Shown here: positions 18,132 through 27,829 of the stretch, piece by piece
Numbering within the stretch: the first letter of the stretch is position 1
Layout: each line of letters opens with the position of its first letter
Made by a program: the position numbers and the translations under genes
The notes under the pieces: model-generated
Told to the model about the DNA's origin: nothing
The model's database searches: none
The model's input: only the letters and a program-made list of their open reading frames with translations
Assembly (NCBI RefSeq): GCF_042466415.1
Contig: NZ_JAXHCH010000002.1
Location: 682,001-746,000 of the forward strand
Length of the DNA: 64,000 nt
DNA from: Albirhodobacter sp042466415
GTDB lineage: Bacteria; Pseudomonadota; Alphaproteobacteria; Rhodobacterales; Rhodobacteraceae
Direction of reading: 5' to 3'

Positions 18132-19130
18132 TCAGCCGCGATTCCGGCCCATATCCGCCGCCATTTTCAGGGCGGCGATCAGACTTGCAGGCGTCGCAAC
18201 GCCTTTGCCCGCGATATCATATCCGGTGCCATGATCGGGCGAGGTGCGTATGAACGGCAGGCCCAACGTCACATTGACGCCGCCGTCAAAATCGAGCGTC
18301 TTGATCGGGATCAGGGCTTGGTCGTGATAGGCGCAAATTGCCACATCATACGCCTCGCGCGCGCGGGCGTGGAACATGGTATCAGCGGAAAGCGGGCCGG
18401 TAATCGCATAGCCATCGGCGCGCAAGTCTTTGATTTCGCGCGTCATCCATTCGAGTTCCTCGCGCCCCATCGCGCCGCCTTCGCCCGCGTGCGGGTTCAG
18501 GCCCGCAACTGCGATGCGCGGGCTGTGATAGCCGAAATCGCGCTGCATCCCCTCGAACGTGATCCGGACCGTGTCGCGGAGAACGTCGCGCGTGAAGGCT
18601 TGCGGCACCTTGCTGAGCGCGATGTGGATCGTGGCAGGCACAACCTTGAGCATCGGAGAGGCGAGCATCATCACAACGCGCGCGCCCCCTGCGAGATGCG
18701 CAAGATATTCCGTATGACCGGGGAAGGCGAAATTAGCGCCGTCTTTAAGGGCTTTTTTGTTGATCGGTGAGGTACAAAGCGCAGAGCCTTCGCCGCGCAT
18801 GACCAGATCAACGCCGCGCGCGATGACGTCAATGACGGCGCGCGCGTTTTCAGGGTCCGGCGCGCCGGCAGGGGCGGCGGCAGGGAAATCGTGACGCAAG
18901 ACCGGCAGCGCGGTGCCCGCGATCGACATCGCATCGGAGGGGCGCTCGATCTCTTGATATTTCGTGCCTTTCGGCAAATGGGCAGGATCACCCACCCAAC
19001 AAAACGGAACCGAAGCGCGGAGTTTCGCGGCCGCCTTCGCTGCCAGCTCAGGGCCGATCCCCGCAGGGTCGCCGCAGGTCAAAATAACGGGGCGCATATT
19101 GGCCGGTGGCGCTGTGTCTAACCTGGTCAT
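18132..19130 (-). CDS. pdxA: 4-hydroxythreonine-4-phosphate dehydrogenase
   Basis: 332 residues. It oxidises 4-phosphohydroxy-threonine in pyridoxal phosphate synthesis. Family signatures include 'ILTCGDPAGIGPELA', 'FPGHTEYLA', 'GLNPHAGEGG' and 'AYHDQALIPIK', with metal-binding histidines. Its ATG overlaps the surA stop (TAATG), so the two are coupled. An ATG at residue 12 (MRPVILTCG) is an alternative start. Confidence 0.95.
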   Translation of the reverse strand: MTRLDTAPPANMRPVILTCGDPAGIGPELAAKAAAKLRASVPFCWVGDPAHLPKGTKYQEIERPSDAMSIAGTALPVLRHDFPAAAPAGAPDPENARAVIDVIARGVDLVMRGEGSALCTSPINKKALKDGANFAFPGHTEYLAHLAGGARVVMMLASPMLKVVPATIHIALSKVPQAFTRDVLRDTVRITFEGMQRDFGYHSPRIAVAGLNPHAGEGGAMGREELEWMTREIKDLRADGYAITGPLSADTMFHARAREAYDVAICAYHDQALIPIKTLDFDGGVNVTLGLPFIRTSPDHGTGYDIAGKGVATPASLIAALKMAADMGRNRG

Positions 19131-20389
19131 TAGCGGATGATCACAGCATTCGCGCGCAGATCCGCCAGATCGCCCTCCGCGAACTGGCCAACGCGGGCGT
19201 TGGCGATACGGTCGCGCAGCGCTTCCGAGGAGGGCGCGCCCTCTGCCTCGGGGCGGGTGCGCGCGCAGAGCATGACCACAACACTATTCCCGCCGCGACG
19301 GATCGCGGTCGAGATCTCGTTGCTGTCCATCTGGGCCAGTTGCAGCGCGACATCGGTCGGAATCTCCGGCAGGCTGCGCGTCTCTCGGGTCAACAAAGCC
19401 GCGTCCTGCCCTTTGTTGAATGCGTAGAGATCGTCGCAGGTTTGCGCATTCGCCTGAACTCGCGCCAAGGCGATCTGCCCCGCCTCGGTGTCGATCGACG
19501 GGATAAGATACTCTGCGTAATCAAGGATTTGCTCGTCTGCCTCTTGCGGGCCTTCCTCGTCAATTCCGCGCAGACGGAAAACCGCGATCGCATTGGGAAT
19601 GTTGAGCGGCTCGGTGTTCGATCCGGGCGTCAGGCCGAGCATCACAGCGCGCAGCGACGGTGGCACGTCGTTGATCGCTTTCCAAGGCAGGCGCCCGCCC
19701 GCGTCGCGTGATGCGGTGGCGGAATATTCGCGGGCCAAAGCACCAAAGCTGGCCTCCGAGTCCGCCGCGCTCACCCGTTCGGCGATGGCGGCGGCTTCGG
19801 CCTCACGGCCTGGCGGCGTCGGGATGATGAATTCTTGCATCAACAGGCGCGTACCCTTGCCACGTTCGGCTTCCGGCGCGGAGGCGAAGGCGGCCTCGGT
19901 CTCCGAGATATTCACCTTGCCCGCATATTTCGCGCGGATAACCTCGCGCCATGCGATGCCGGCCTCGACGAAATCACGGAAGGTCTGGGGCTCTACGCCC
20001 TCTGCGCCAATCGCCGCGAGGAATTGCTCCGCTGTCATATTCGCGCGGCCTGCGAACTCCGCCATGCCCTGCGTCACCGCCTCGCGCGAGACCTCGATAC
20101 CGGCCGATTTCGCAGCACTCATCCGCAAACGGTCGTCGATAAGATCGCTCTCGGCTTCGGCAACCGGATCGGGCGAGCGCCCGAGCAGCGACACCATCTT
20201 CGCGCGCTGGTCGATTTCGAAGCGCGTGATCCCGAGGCCGTTGACGGAAATCACCGGCGCGAATGGGTTCGATTGCGCCGCCGCAGGACGCGCGTGCAGC
20301 ATGATCGCGCCAGTGGTCGCCATCAGGGCAGGCGTCAAAATGGTGGTCAAAGCGGTGGTCACGCCAAGGACGAAAAGCGATGCTCGCAT
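19130..20389 (-). CDS. surA: Periplasmic chaperone / peptidyl-prolyl isomerase SurA
   Basis: 419 residues. Signal peptide to about residue 38 (cut after PAAA). A SurA N-terminal domain follows ('VISVNGLGITRFEIDQRAKMVSLLG' region), then a parvulin-type PPIase domain around residues 165-275 ('FGALAREYSATASRDAGGRLPW'). It escorts outer-membrane proteins, LptD among them, through the periplasm. The position between lptD and pdxA is conserved in proteobacteria. Divergence in the C-terminal part is normal for alphaproteobacterial SurA. Confidence 0.9.
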   Translation of the reverse strand: MRASLFVLGVTTALTTILTPALMATTGAIMLHARPAAAQSNPFAPVISVNGLGITRFEIDQRAKMVSLLGRSPDPVAEAESDLIDDRLRMSAAKSAGIEVSREAVTQGMAEFAGRANMTAEQFLAAIGAEGVEPQTFRDFVEAGIAWREVIRAKYAGKVNISETEAAFASAPEAERGKGTRLLMQEFIIPTPPGREAEAAAIAERVSAADSEASFGALAREYSATASRDAGGRLPWKAINDVPPSLRAVMLGLTPGSNTEPLNIPNAIAVFRLRGIDEEGPQEADEQILDYAEYLIPSIDTEAGQIALARVQANAQTCDDLYAFNKGQDAALLTRETRSLPEIPTDVALQLAQMDSNEISTAIRRGGNSVVVMLCARTRPEAEGAPSSEALRDRIANARVGQFAEGDLADLRANAVIIR

Positions 20390-20550
20390 CTTTTCAACAG
20401 CTCCCGGCCCGAAGGCCTATTCTTTGGCGCGGCCCGAAGGCGTTGCCGTTTTCGGCGTTTGCGCCGCAGGTTGGGCGGCATCGCCCGTTCTCAGCACCCG
20501 AAAGCGCCTCTCGGATTTGACGCCGTTGTAACGCGCGTCCTGCTGCGCGT

Positions 20551-22779
20551 CTAGCGCGTGCAGGTTTGCGCGGTGCCTTGCGCGCCGGCGCCGAACCCTG
20601 CCAACTCAATCGAAATTCCCAAGCTGGTCTCGGGATCGACACTACTAGATGAGGTAAAGCGGCGCGAGAGGGAAAGATCGAGCGAGATACACTCGTTCAC
20701 ATATTCGACACCAAGCGCCGCCGTCGCCGCGCCCTCGGTATAAAGATCGTAGCGCGTGTCGACGCTGCCGTTCCAATTTGCGGTCAGCGGGAAGCTGGTA
20801 TCGAGCAGAATTTCGGAAATCGGCTCGTCGCGGTCTTCGATCTGATCGGCTTCCATCCAAAGATACCCAAGCGAGAGCGAGGTATCGTCTTTGGTGTATG
20901 AGATGCGCATCTCATCGCGCGCGAGAGAGAAGTTATCGTCGATCAAGGCGCGGTTGCTCAAAATCAGGCCCGAGCTCATCGTCAGGTGCGAGGCGACCAG
21001 CCAATCTGAGCTGCGTCCGGTGAGACCGGTCGATGTGCCGAACTGACCTAGATCATCCGCTTTGATGACGCGCCCTGCGGTCAACCCGAGGGAATAGCCC
21101 GATGCATCCTGTCGGGTCCAACTCAAGCCGAGGTTTGCCCTGATGCCGCGTTCGCGCGCATCCTCGCCCGGATAGCGGGTGAGGGAAAACAGGTTGCCCT
21201 CGTCAAATTCGACCAAGGTGCTGTCCTCGTTCGGGACTTCGGGCAATGTGCGCCGCGACCAAACGATCTGGGCGATGGGTTCCAGAACCTCCGCCGCCGA
21301 TCCGGTTTGCCGCACGAGCGGGTATCGCAGGGTGATGGCCGCTGTTGGCGCGACCCGCGCGATCGTCGAATCGTACCGGCTGTCGGAGTGGATGTCGTAG
21401 AAATCGGCGTTCACGAGGCCGGTCGCATTCACCAACACACCGCTTGGCAAAAGCCAGTTGCGCGAGAGCCCCGCCTCAAACCCGTAACGCACCACATCGC
21501 GCCCTAGATCCCCGTCGATATCGGAGGCGCGCCGATGCGCATGAACATCCCAATCGAGATGGGCAATACCGCCCGCGAGGCCGTAGCTGCGGCTGAGTTG
21601 CAAATCGCCTGCGAGGGCGGGCTGTGTGCCATTATCCTCGCCGTCGCGGATCGAGTGCGTATAGCCTACCCGCCCCCAAACCAATCGATCGGCCTTCACG
21701 CGCTCCAACGTGATCCCGGACCATAGGCGCTCTTCATCCGAGATATCGTAATCGACGAGATAGGCATCATCTGACACGGTGCGCAGCTGCACCCCCAGCG
21801 TATAGCCGCGCGGTAGCTCAAAGCTGCCATCCGCGAACAAATACCCGCGGGTGTCGTCGTCATATTCCTCATCGCGCGTCACGGCGCCTTCCCAATCAAG
21901 GCGCCCCGTCCGGTAAGCCTCGCGGTACCGCAGCCCGAGTGTGTAGCCGTCTTGCGTCGTGATGCTCGGCGTTACCGTCAGATCGCGGCTGTCGCCCATC
22001 GTGATAAAATAGGGCAGGCTGATCCCGGTGCCGAGCAAGGAAGACGAGCGGAACACCGGCGCAAGAAAGCCCGACATCCGTTCGACCGTTGGATCGGGCA
22101 TCTTGACGGCAGGCAGATACGCCAGCGGCACGCCAAAGGCGCGGAACTGGGCTTTCTCGAAATAGAGTTGACGCGTGACCTGATCGTGCGTGACCCGCCG
22201 CGCGCGTATTTCCCAAAGCGGCGTCGGATCGGTGGCGCAGATTTGGCAGGATGAGGCCACAACCGTATCAAGCACGGAGTAGCGCCCGTCGCGCCGTTCC
22301 ATCTGGTTTGCGGCCAGCTGCAATTCGCGCGCCAGCACAAGCCGCGCGCCGTTGAGGATGCCGTTTTGCATATCTTGATCGATCGAGGCGCTATCGGCCA
22401 AAATATCGGCGCGCCCCGTCGCATCGATCATCCGGATGGGGCCGGTGATGAGCATTGTCTCGTTGGTGGGATCGTATTGGATCCGCGCCGCCGTTAAGCG
22501 GTTGCCTTGGTAATAGACCTCGACGGAGCCTTCCGCGATGAGGGTATTGCCACCGCCAATCGTCACCCGGTCCGCGACCAATGTCGCCGCTTGCGACTGG
22601 GTTGCGGTAAGTTGTGGGGTGAGATTGCCGTCCTGAACCGCTACCTGTGCGAATGTCGCAACCGGGGCGCAAAGCAGCATCGCAAGCATCGACGCCTTGA
22701 GAGGCGTTGCCTTGCGCGCGCGCGCATCCGCTGGTGTGATTATGTGAGTGAGCATTTGGGTCTTGCGCCGCGCCATCAT
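20551..22779 (-). CDS. lptD: LPS-assembly protein LptD
   Basis: About 742 residues from the ATG at 22779, which overlaps the lptG stop (ATGA); the ATGs at 22776 and 22755 are alternatives. A signal peptide ends near 'VATFAQ', followed by the OstA/jellyroll domain ('VTIGGGNTLIAEGSVEVYYQGNRLTAARIQYD' region) and the outer-membrane barrel. Two Cys lie close together in 'SSCQICATDP' and one near the C-terminus. With LptE it inserts lipopolysaccharide in the outer leaflet. The bridge partners LptF/G are encoded just upstream. Confidence 0.94.
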   Translation of the reverse strand: MMARRKTQMLTHIITPADARARKATPLKASMLAMLLCAPVATFAQVAVQDGNLTPQLTATQSQAATLVADRVTIGGGNTLIAEGSVEVYYQGNRLTAARIQYDPTNETMLITGPIRMIDATGRADILADSASIDQDMQNGILNGARLVLARELQLAANQMERRDGRYSVLDTVVASSCQICATDPTPLWEIRARRVTHDQVTRQLYFEKAQFRAFGVPLAYLPAVKMPDPTVERMSGFLAPVFRSSSLLGTGISLPYFITMGDSRDLTVTPSITTQDGYTLGLRYREAYRTGRLDWEGAVTRDEEYDDDTRGYLFADGSFELPRGYTLGVQLRTVSDDAYLVDYDISDEERLWSGITLERVKADRLVWGRVGYTHSIRDGEDNGTQPALAGDLQLSRSYGLAGGIAHLDWDVHAHRRASDIDGDLGRDVVRYGFEAGLSRNWLLPSGVLVNATGLVNADFYDIHSDSRYDSTIARVAPTAAITLRYPLVRQTGSAAEVLEPIAQIVWSRRTLPEVPNEDSTLVEFDEGNLFSLTRYPGEDARERGIRANLGLSWTRQDASGYSLGLTAGRVIKADDLGQFGTSTGLTGRSSDWLVASHLTMSSGLILSNRALIDDNFSLARDEMRISYTKDDTSLSLGYLWMEADQIEDRDEPISEILLDTSFPLTANWNGSVDTRYDLYTEGAATAALGVEYVNECISLDLSLSRRFTSSSSVDPETSLGISIELAGFGAGAQGTAQTCTR

Positions 22780-24191
22780 CCGTCCTCCAGATGCAGCAAT
22801 AGCGTCAAAGCCAACATCCCTGCAATCATTGGTGGCGCCCAAGCGGCCAAGAACACCGAAATCTGTCCGTTTTCACCAAGCACCTGCGCGACGTTGCGCA
22901 AGAAAAACATCCCAAGCCCCGCAAACAGCGCGAGCATCACCATCCGCCCTGTGCCGCCAAAGCGCACGTGCCGCATCGTGAAGCCTGCCGCAATCAGCAC
23001 CATCGTCGCCAAAACGAAGGGCAAGGCAAGCTCCATCTGGAACCAGACGCGGTGGCGCTGCGCGGAAAATCCGGCGCGCTCCAACTCTTGAATGTAGTCG
23101 GGCAGGTCCCAAATCGCGATGGCTTGCGGCGTGCCGAAACCGTCGCGGATACGCTCTGGCGTCAGGTCGGAGGGCAGGCGCATCACGGCGCGGGTCGTCG
23201 CATCGCGTTCAGGGTTGGTTGAGCCTTTGAGGGGCCAGTCCTTGACGTCCCGCAATGTCCAATAGCCGTCCGACAAGATCGCCTCGCGCGCCTCGATGCG
23301 CCGCGCAGGCCCCGCATCGGCCGAAAACACAAGGAAAGTCGTCTCGTAAAGGGTTGTCGCATCCAGATTGGCCCGTGCCGCGTGAATCACCACTTGCGAT
23401 GTAGCGAGGGCGGCCGCCCGCGCCGCAGCCTCGGCCGATAACGTTGGCGGCGTGACGGTGAGCGCATTCTGGGCCGGATCAATGTTGAGATCGACAGACC
23501 CATCCTCGCGGAAAAAGCGCGATGGCGCCCCCAAAGCGGCGCCCGTCTCGGCGAGGGCTTCGGAAAGCGCGCCCAAAACAGTGCTGGCGAGGTCGTCTTG
23601 CACGGCCTGCGTGCCGGTATCCGCGTCAGGATTGTCTTGCGCTTCCGCCTCTGACGAAATCAGGGCGGCCGCCTCAAGTGCGGCATCGGCCTCGGCGCCG
23701 GTCAAGGTCGCGCCTTGGCGTAACCAAAGCCCCTCCGACCCAATTGAAATCCGCGTGTCGCTTCCGCCGGTAAGGGCGCCTGCGCGGTATTGCGCGGCCA
23801 GATCTTCATAGCGTTGCGCCGAGGCGGCAAGGATCGGGTTGCCCACCGCAACCGCAGCCGCCCCCAAAAGAATTGTCGTCACCACCGGCGCGATCAACAT
23901 CGTCAACGCCGATCGCCCGGCCGCGCGGATCACGACCAGTTCGGACGACCGCGCGAGGCCGATAAACAAGACCACCCCCGACAGCATCATCAAAATCGGC
24001 AAAACGGTGTAAATCCGTTCGGGAACGACCAGCGCCGCAAGGAAGGCCGCCTCGCCAAACCCCACGCCATTCCCGCCAAATCTACGTAATTGCTCGAGAA
24101 TCTCGATGACGTAGAGAATGACGAAGAAGGCGCCGACGACCATGAAAGTCGCTCGCAAAAAACGCCGCGCAATGTAGAGAGAGAGTTTCAT
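22776..24191 (-). CDS. lptG: LPS export permease LptG with large insertion
   Basis: 471 residues, about 110 longer than usual. Three membrane spans come first (residues 10-120), then the periplasmic jellyroll and three C-terminal spans. The jellyroll is interrupted after 'GLWLRQG' (residue 160) by about 105 Ala/Glu/Asp/Ser-rich residues and resumes at 'SQVVIHAARAN' (about 265). No frameshift is seen and codon use is even. With LptF and LptB it extracts LPS from the inner membrane. It overlaps lptF upstream and lptD downstream by 4 bases each. Confidence 0.94.
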   Translation of the reverse strand: MKLSLYIARRFLRATFMVVGAFFVILYVIEILEQLRRFGGNGVGFGEAAFLAALVVPERIYTVLPILMMLSGVVLFIGLARSSELVVIRAAGRSALTMLIAPVVTTILLGAAAVAVGNPILAASAQRYEDLAAQYRAGALTGGSDTRISIGSEGLWLRQGATLTGAEADAALEAAALISSEAEAQDNPDADTGTQAVQDDLASTVLGALSEALAETGAALGAPSRFFREDGSVDLNIDPAQNALTVTPPTLSAEAAARAAALATSQVVIHAARANLDATTLYETTFLVFSADAGPARRIEAREAILSDGYWTLRDVKDWPLKGSTNPERDATTRAVMRLPSDLTPERIRDGFGTPQAIAIWDLPDYIQELERAGFSAQRHRVWFQMELALPFVLATMVLIAAGFTMRHVRFGGTGRMVMLALFAGLGMFFLRNVAQVLGENGQISVFLAAWAPPMIAGMLALTLLLHLEDG

Positions 24192-25303
24192 GCGCGCGCT
24201 CCGCCAAGATCTTCGCGGTTGCGTTTGGGGTTGCGGGCGCGGACGCTATGGGCAAGCAAGCCCGCCGCAATCGCCATCCCCGCCAAGGAGGGAAGGTAGC
24301 TTAGCGCCCAAAGGGCAGGTTTCGCGATCACCTGCGCCTCCGCCCAGTTTGCGATGAACTGCACCAAAATCAACAAACCGATCGCCAGGACGATCTGGCG
24401 CCAGATGCCAAACCGCGAAAAACTCGCCGTCATTAAGGTCGCGAAGCCGATGAAAACGGCCGAGAGAGCCAGCAGCGGGGCCGCGAGGCGGGTGTGAAGT
24501 TCGGCGGTGCGCGCGCCCGCATCAAGCCCGTCCGCCGCACCCGTCAGTAGTTGCCATGTCGTCATTTCGCGCAAACCAAGCGCGCTCGCCGCGACGCTGG
24601 GCACCAGCGCGCCGATATCATAGGTGAAATCATCAAACCGTGTGATCGTCAGGCGCCCGTCAGCACTGCGGATCTGGGCCTGTCCCGAAAACATCAGCAA
24701 TTTTGGGCCTTGATCGGATTTGACGACCAAGGCGCGCTCGGCCGTATAAATCGTCTCGGAGGTGTTGCGCGCATCGGACAGGAAGAAATCCAGCAATTCC
24801 CCGCGCGACGAGATTTCGCGGATGTATAGGGTCACGCCTTTGGCCGGATGCATAAACGCACCGTCATTCAGGAATTGCGCGGTGATGTTTTCGGCGATTT
24901 CCGCCTGCCGTTCCGCCAAAGTGGCGCGGGCCACGGGCTCGAGCACATTGACCAAAATCATCATCATCGCGCCCACGATCGCCCCAAACACGAGCACCGC
25001 CCGTGCCAGCCGCCAAGGCGAGGCGCCCGTGGCTTGCATCACGACGAGTTCACTCTCCGAGCTCAACTTGTTGATCGCATAGAGCGTCGCCGCGAAGGCC
25101 GCGATCGGCAGCACAACGCGGATGACATAAGGCAAGGTGAGCGCGGTGAATTCCAGAACGACGAGCGCCGACTGCCCGTCCGAGATCAGTTGCTCAAACA
25201 ATTGCACCGCCCTGTTGAGCCAGTAAACCGACACCAGAACCAGCGCGAAAAAGCCGAAAAGGCCCATAAGTTGGGCCAAAAGGTATCGATCCAGTCGCGC
25301 CAA
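24188..25303 (-). CDS. lptF: LPS export permease LptF
   Basis: About 371 residues from a TTG at 25303 ('LARLDRYLLAQLMGLF'), preceded by GAGG; this gives the normal family length. The frame stays open to an ATG at 25444, but those 47 extra residues are Pro/Arg-rich and unlike any LptF start. Six membrane spans and a periplasmic jellyroll, with the conserved 'SSESELVVMQATGASPWRLARAVL' coupling helix that contacts LptB. First gene of the envelope operon. The start is uncertain. Confidence 0.9.
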   Translation of the reverse strand: MARLDRYLLAQLMGLFGFFALVLVSVYWLNRAVQLFEQLISDGQSALVVLEFTALTLPYVIRVVLPIAAFAATLYAINKLSSESELVVMQATGASPWRLARAVLVFGAIVGAMMMILVNVLEPVARATLAERQAEIAENITAQFLNDGAFMHPAKGVTLYIREISSRGELLDFFLSDARNTSETIYTAERALVVKSDQGPKLLMFSGQAQIRSADGRLTITRFDDFTYDIGALVPSVAASALGLREMTTWQLLTGAADGLDAGARTAELHTRLAAPLLALSAVFIGFATLMTASFSRFGIWRQIVLAIGLLILVQFIANWAEAQVIAKPALWALSYLPSLAGMAIAAGLLAHSVRARNPKRNREDLGGARA

Positions 25304-25642
25304 GGGAACCTCATCAAACTGGTAATCGCCGCGCGGCGGCAGGGGGTGAGGTTCGTCATACCCAATGGGGCGCGATTGCGAAAGGGGGGTGGGGCCGCGC
25401 CGCGCCTGATTTGCGTCCGCGCTGTTGCGTGTTGGGGTGCGCATCGGCGATTCGCCGCGCAGCAGGCGGCATCGCAGCTCTTGCGGATGGCTCCGATCCG
25501 CGCGCCCCGCTTAACGGGTCGCACGCGATGGCGCATCTTTTCATTCGCCGCATCCGCCGCTAGGCTCCGGCCAAATTCCCGCGCCCGTGTCGTGCCGCCG
25601 CGCCGCCGCCGCCCGATGCCGCGTGCCATATTGGAGACTGAC
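25304..25642. other. Divergent spacer between lptF and pepA
   Basis: 339 bases holding promoters for both operons. Reading frames persist across it on both strands but lack coding character. No clear operator was seen; TTGGAG at 25631-25636 is the pepA ribosome site. Confidence 0.5.
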
Positions 25643-27109
25643 ATGAGCCAACCGACCGAAATCCAATTCCAAGAAACCGATCTCGACGCGATTGCGACGG
25701 CAACGGGGCGCGTGGCATTGATTGTCGATCCCGAAGCAGGCCGCAGCCCCTGCGCGCGCCGCATCAACCGGTTGACGAAAGGGGCCTTGGATCGCGCGCT
25801 GCGATCGCCGGCATTTGCGAAGGTGAAGGCGGGCGATGTGCTGGATCTCGCCTATCCCGCAGGGATGGAATGCGATGCGGTGAGCCTTGTGGTCTTGCCT
25901 AAGAAGGCAAGCGTTCTGGAGGCGCGCAAGGCGGGGGCGGCAATCGGGAAAATGCTGACCGAAACGGGCGCGTTGGTTCTGGCGGAAAACCACAGCCGTG
26001 CGGCGGAAATCTCCTTCGGTCTCGCGCTGCGCGCTTATCGGTTCGAGCCTTACCTGTCGGAGGCAAAGCCTGCCGTTGGCGCCGTGACGTTTGCCGTCTC
26101 CAAACCCGAGGACATCGCCGCCGAAGCCGCCCCGCTTGCCGCGCTCGCGGAGGGGGTGTTCTTCACGCGCGATCTGGTCAATGAGCCGGCGAATATCCTC
26201 ACAACAGACGATTTCGCGGGCCGCTTGGCCGCGATGCAGGAACTTGGCCTTGAGGTCGAAATCCTCGACGAGCCCGAGTTGGAACAGCTTGGTATGCGGT
26301 CGCTTCTTGCAGTTGGGCAGGGGTCTGAAAGCCCGTCGAAAGTGGTTGTGATGCGGTGGAACGGCGCGGCGGATGAGGCGCCGCTGGCGCTTGTCGGCAA
26401 GGGCGTCGTGTTCGATACGGGCGGGATTTCGATCAAGCCTGCGGCGGGCATGGAAGAAATGACGATGGATATGGGCGGCGCGGGCGTGGTTGCGGGGGTG
26501 ATGCGCACGCTTGCACTGCGCAAGGCGAAGGCGAATGTTGTGGGGCTGGTCGGCCTTGTGGAAAACATGCCCGACGGCAAGGCGCAACGGCCCGGCGATA
26601 TTGTGCGCTCGATGAAGGGCGAGACGATTGAATGCGTGAACACCGATGCCGAGGGGCGGATGGTTCTGGCGGATGTGCTTTGGTATGCGCAAGAGCGGTT
26701 CTCGCCGCGTGCTGTCATTGATCTCGCGACGCTGACAGGGGCGATCATCATCGCGCTTGGCCATGAAAAGGCGGGGATCTTCGGCAATGACGACGGTCTC
26801 GTCAATGCGATCGTGAAATCGGCGGAGGCTGAGGGCGAGGGCGCGTGGCCGATGCCGATGGGGGCGGGATATGAGAAGCTCATCAAAACGCGGCTGGCGG
26901 ATATCAAGAATACCGGCGGGCGTGCGGCAGGGGCCGTGACGGCGGCGCAATTCTTGGGCCATTTCGTCAAGGAAGGCACGCCTTGGGCGCATATCGATAT
27001 CGCGGGGGTGGCGTTGACCCCGTCGGAAACCACCCTTGCGCCCAAAGGGCCGAGCGGCTGGGGCGTGGTGGCGTTGGACCGTTTGATCCGCGACCGATTT
27101 GAGGGCTGA
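25643..27109 (+). CDS. pepA: Leucyl aminopeptidase (M17)
   Basis: 488 residues from the ATG at 25643 (MSQPTEIQFQETDL), with TTGGAG upstream; a frame open back to 24848 lies over lptF and is a shadow. An N-terminal macro-like domain precedes the catalytic M17 domain, with the two-metal site residues in 'GKGVVFDTGGISIKP' and 'NTDAEGRMVLADVL'. It is a cytoplasmic hexameric peptidase releasing N-terminal residues. holC begins two bases after its stop, a widespread pairing. Confidence 0.95.
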   Translation: MSQPTEIQFQETDLDAIATATGRVALIVDPEAGRSPCARRINRLTKGALDRALRSPAFAKVKAGDVLDLAYPAGMECDAVSLVVLPKKASVLEARKAGAAIGKMLTETGALVLAENHSRAAEISFGLALRAYRFEPYLSEAKPAVGAVTFAVSKPEDIAAEAAPLAALAEGVFFTRDLVNEPANILTTDDFAGRLAAMQELGLEVEILDEPELEQLGMRSLLAVGQGSESPSKVVVMRWNGAADEAPLALVGKGVVFDTGGISIKPAAGMEEMTMDMGGAGVVAGVMRTLALRKAKANVVGLVGLVENMPDGKAQRPGDIVRSMKGETIECVNTDAEGRMVLADVLWYAQERFSPRAVIDLATLTGAIIIALGHEKAGIFGNDDGLVNAIVKSAEAEGEGAWPMPMGAGYEKLIKTRLADIKNTGGRAAGAVTAAQFLGHFVKEGTPWAHIDIAGVALTPSETTLAPKGPSGWGVVALDRLIRDRFEG

Positions 27110-27111
27110 CG

Positions 27112-27624
27112 ATGCACGGCGCTGATGTTTCAGGGCAGGACGCAGGCCGAGGGGCGGGCGCGGATCACACCGCGCCTGCCTTGTTTTATCATTTGACACG
27201 AAGCCCGCGCGAGCAGGTGGCGATGATGCTTTTAACGCGTGCGCTGTCGCATGGGTGGCGGGTGGAGCTGCGGGCAAATCCGCAAACGGGCCCGCTTGCG
27301 CAACTGGACGCGCGGCTTTGGCAGGGCGCGGCGGGTGACTTTTTGCCCCATGGCATCGAGGGCGGACCGCATGATGCGTATCAGCCCGTGCTCATCACCC
27401 AATCCGCGTCAACTGCGGGCGCATTTGACGCGGTGATGACGGTGGGCGGGGCGGAGGTGAGCGCCGCCGATTGCGCCGGTCGCCAGCGGCTCTGGATCTT
27501 GTTTGACGGCACCGACGAGGCGGCCCTCACGGTGGCGCGCGGACAGTGGAAGGCGCTGACGGCGGCGGGGGTTGAGGGGCAATATTGGTCGGAGGCGGAA
27601 GGCCCTTGGAAGCGCATGAAGTAG
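27112..27624 (+). CDS. holC: DNA polymerase III chi subunit
   Basis: 170 residues. The chi domain begins at 'ALFYHLTRSPREQVAMMLLTRALSHGWRV' and ends 'QYWSEAEGPWKRM'; 'LWILFDG' is a further hallmark. It links the clamp loader to SSB. The first 25 residues are Gly/Ala-rich and may include extra sequence ahead of the true domain. The start lies two bases after pepA, indicating translational coupling. Confidence 0.93.
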   Translation: MHGADVSGQDAGRGAGADHTAPALFYHLTRSPREQVAMMLLTRALSHGWRVELRANPQTGPLAQLDARLWQGAAGDFLPHGIEGGPHDAYQPVLITQSASTAGAFDAVMTVGGAEVSAADCAGRQRLWILFDGTDEAALTVARGQWKALTAAGVEGQYWSEAEGPWKRMK

Positions 27625-27829
27625 TGCCTTTAAATAATTGAAAAATATGTGACAAGCCGCGCTGATAGACCTGCTGCACTGGTCTCTTAGCCCCTCGACT
27701 TGTGCTTGTTGTTGCCGCCGTGCACCGCCGCGCCGCAGAGTTTGGGCGCGCCCCTTGTGGCAGGGCGGCGGGCTGACTATGTGAGCCGCGCAACTGCCAT
27801 TTCATTCAATTCGAGCTTTGGAGCCCGAT

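Noticed and set aside
20406..20441. Repeated GGCCCGAAGGC near the surA start
   Set aside because: Two 11-base copies 25 bases apart can form small UUCG hairpins, but they are short and GC-rich, and no function is evident.
24848..25642. N-terminal extension of pepA over lptF
   Set aside because: It runs antisense through a gene with strong LptF features; the M17 protein begins naturally at 25643 with a ribosome site.
25541..27277. 578-codon antisense frame over pepA
   Set aside because: His/Arg/Pro-rich shadow of a clear M17 peptidase.
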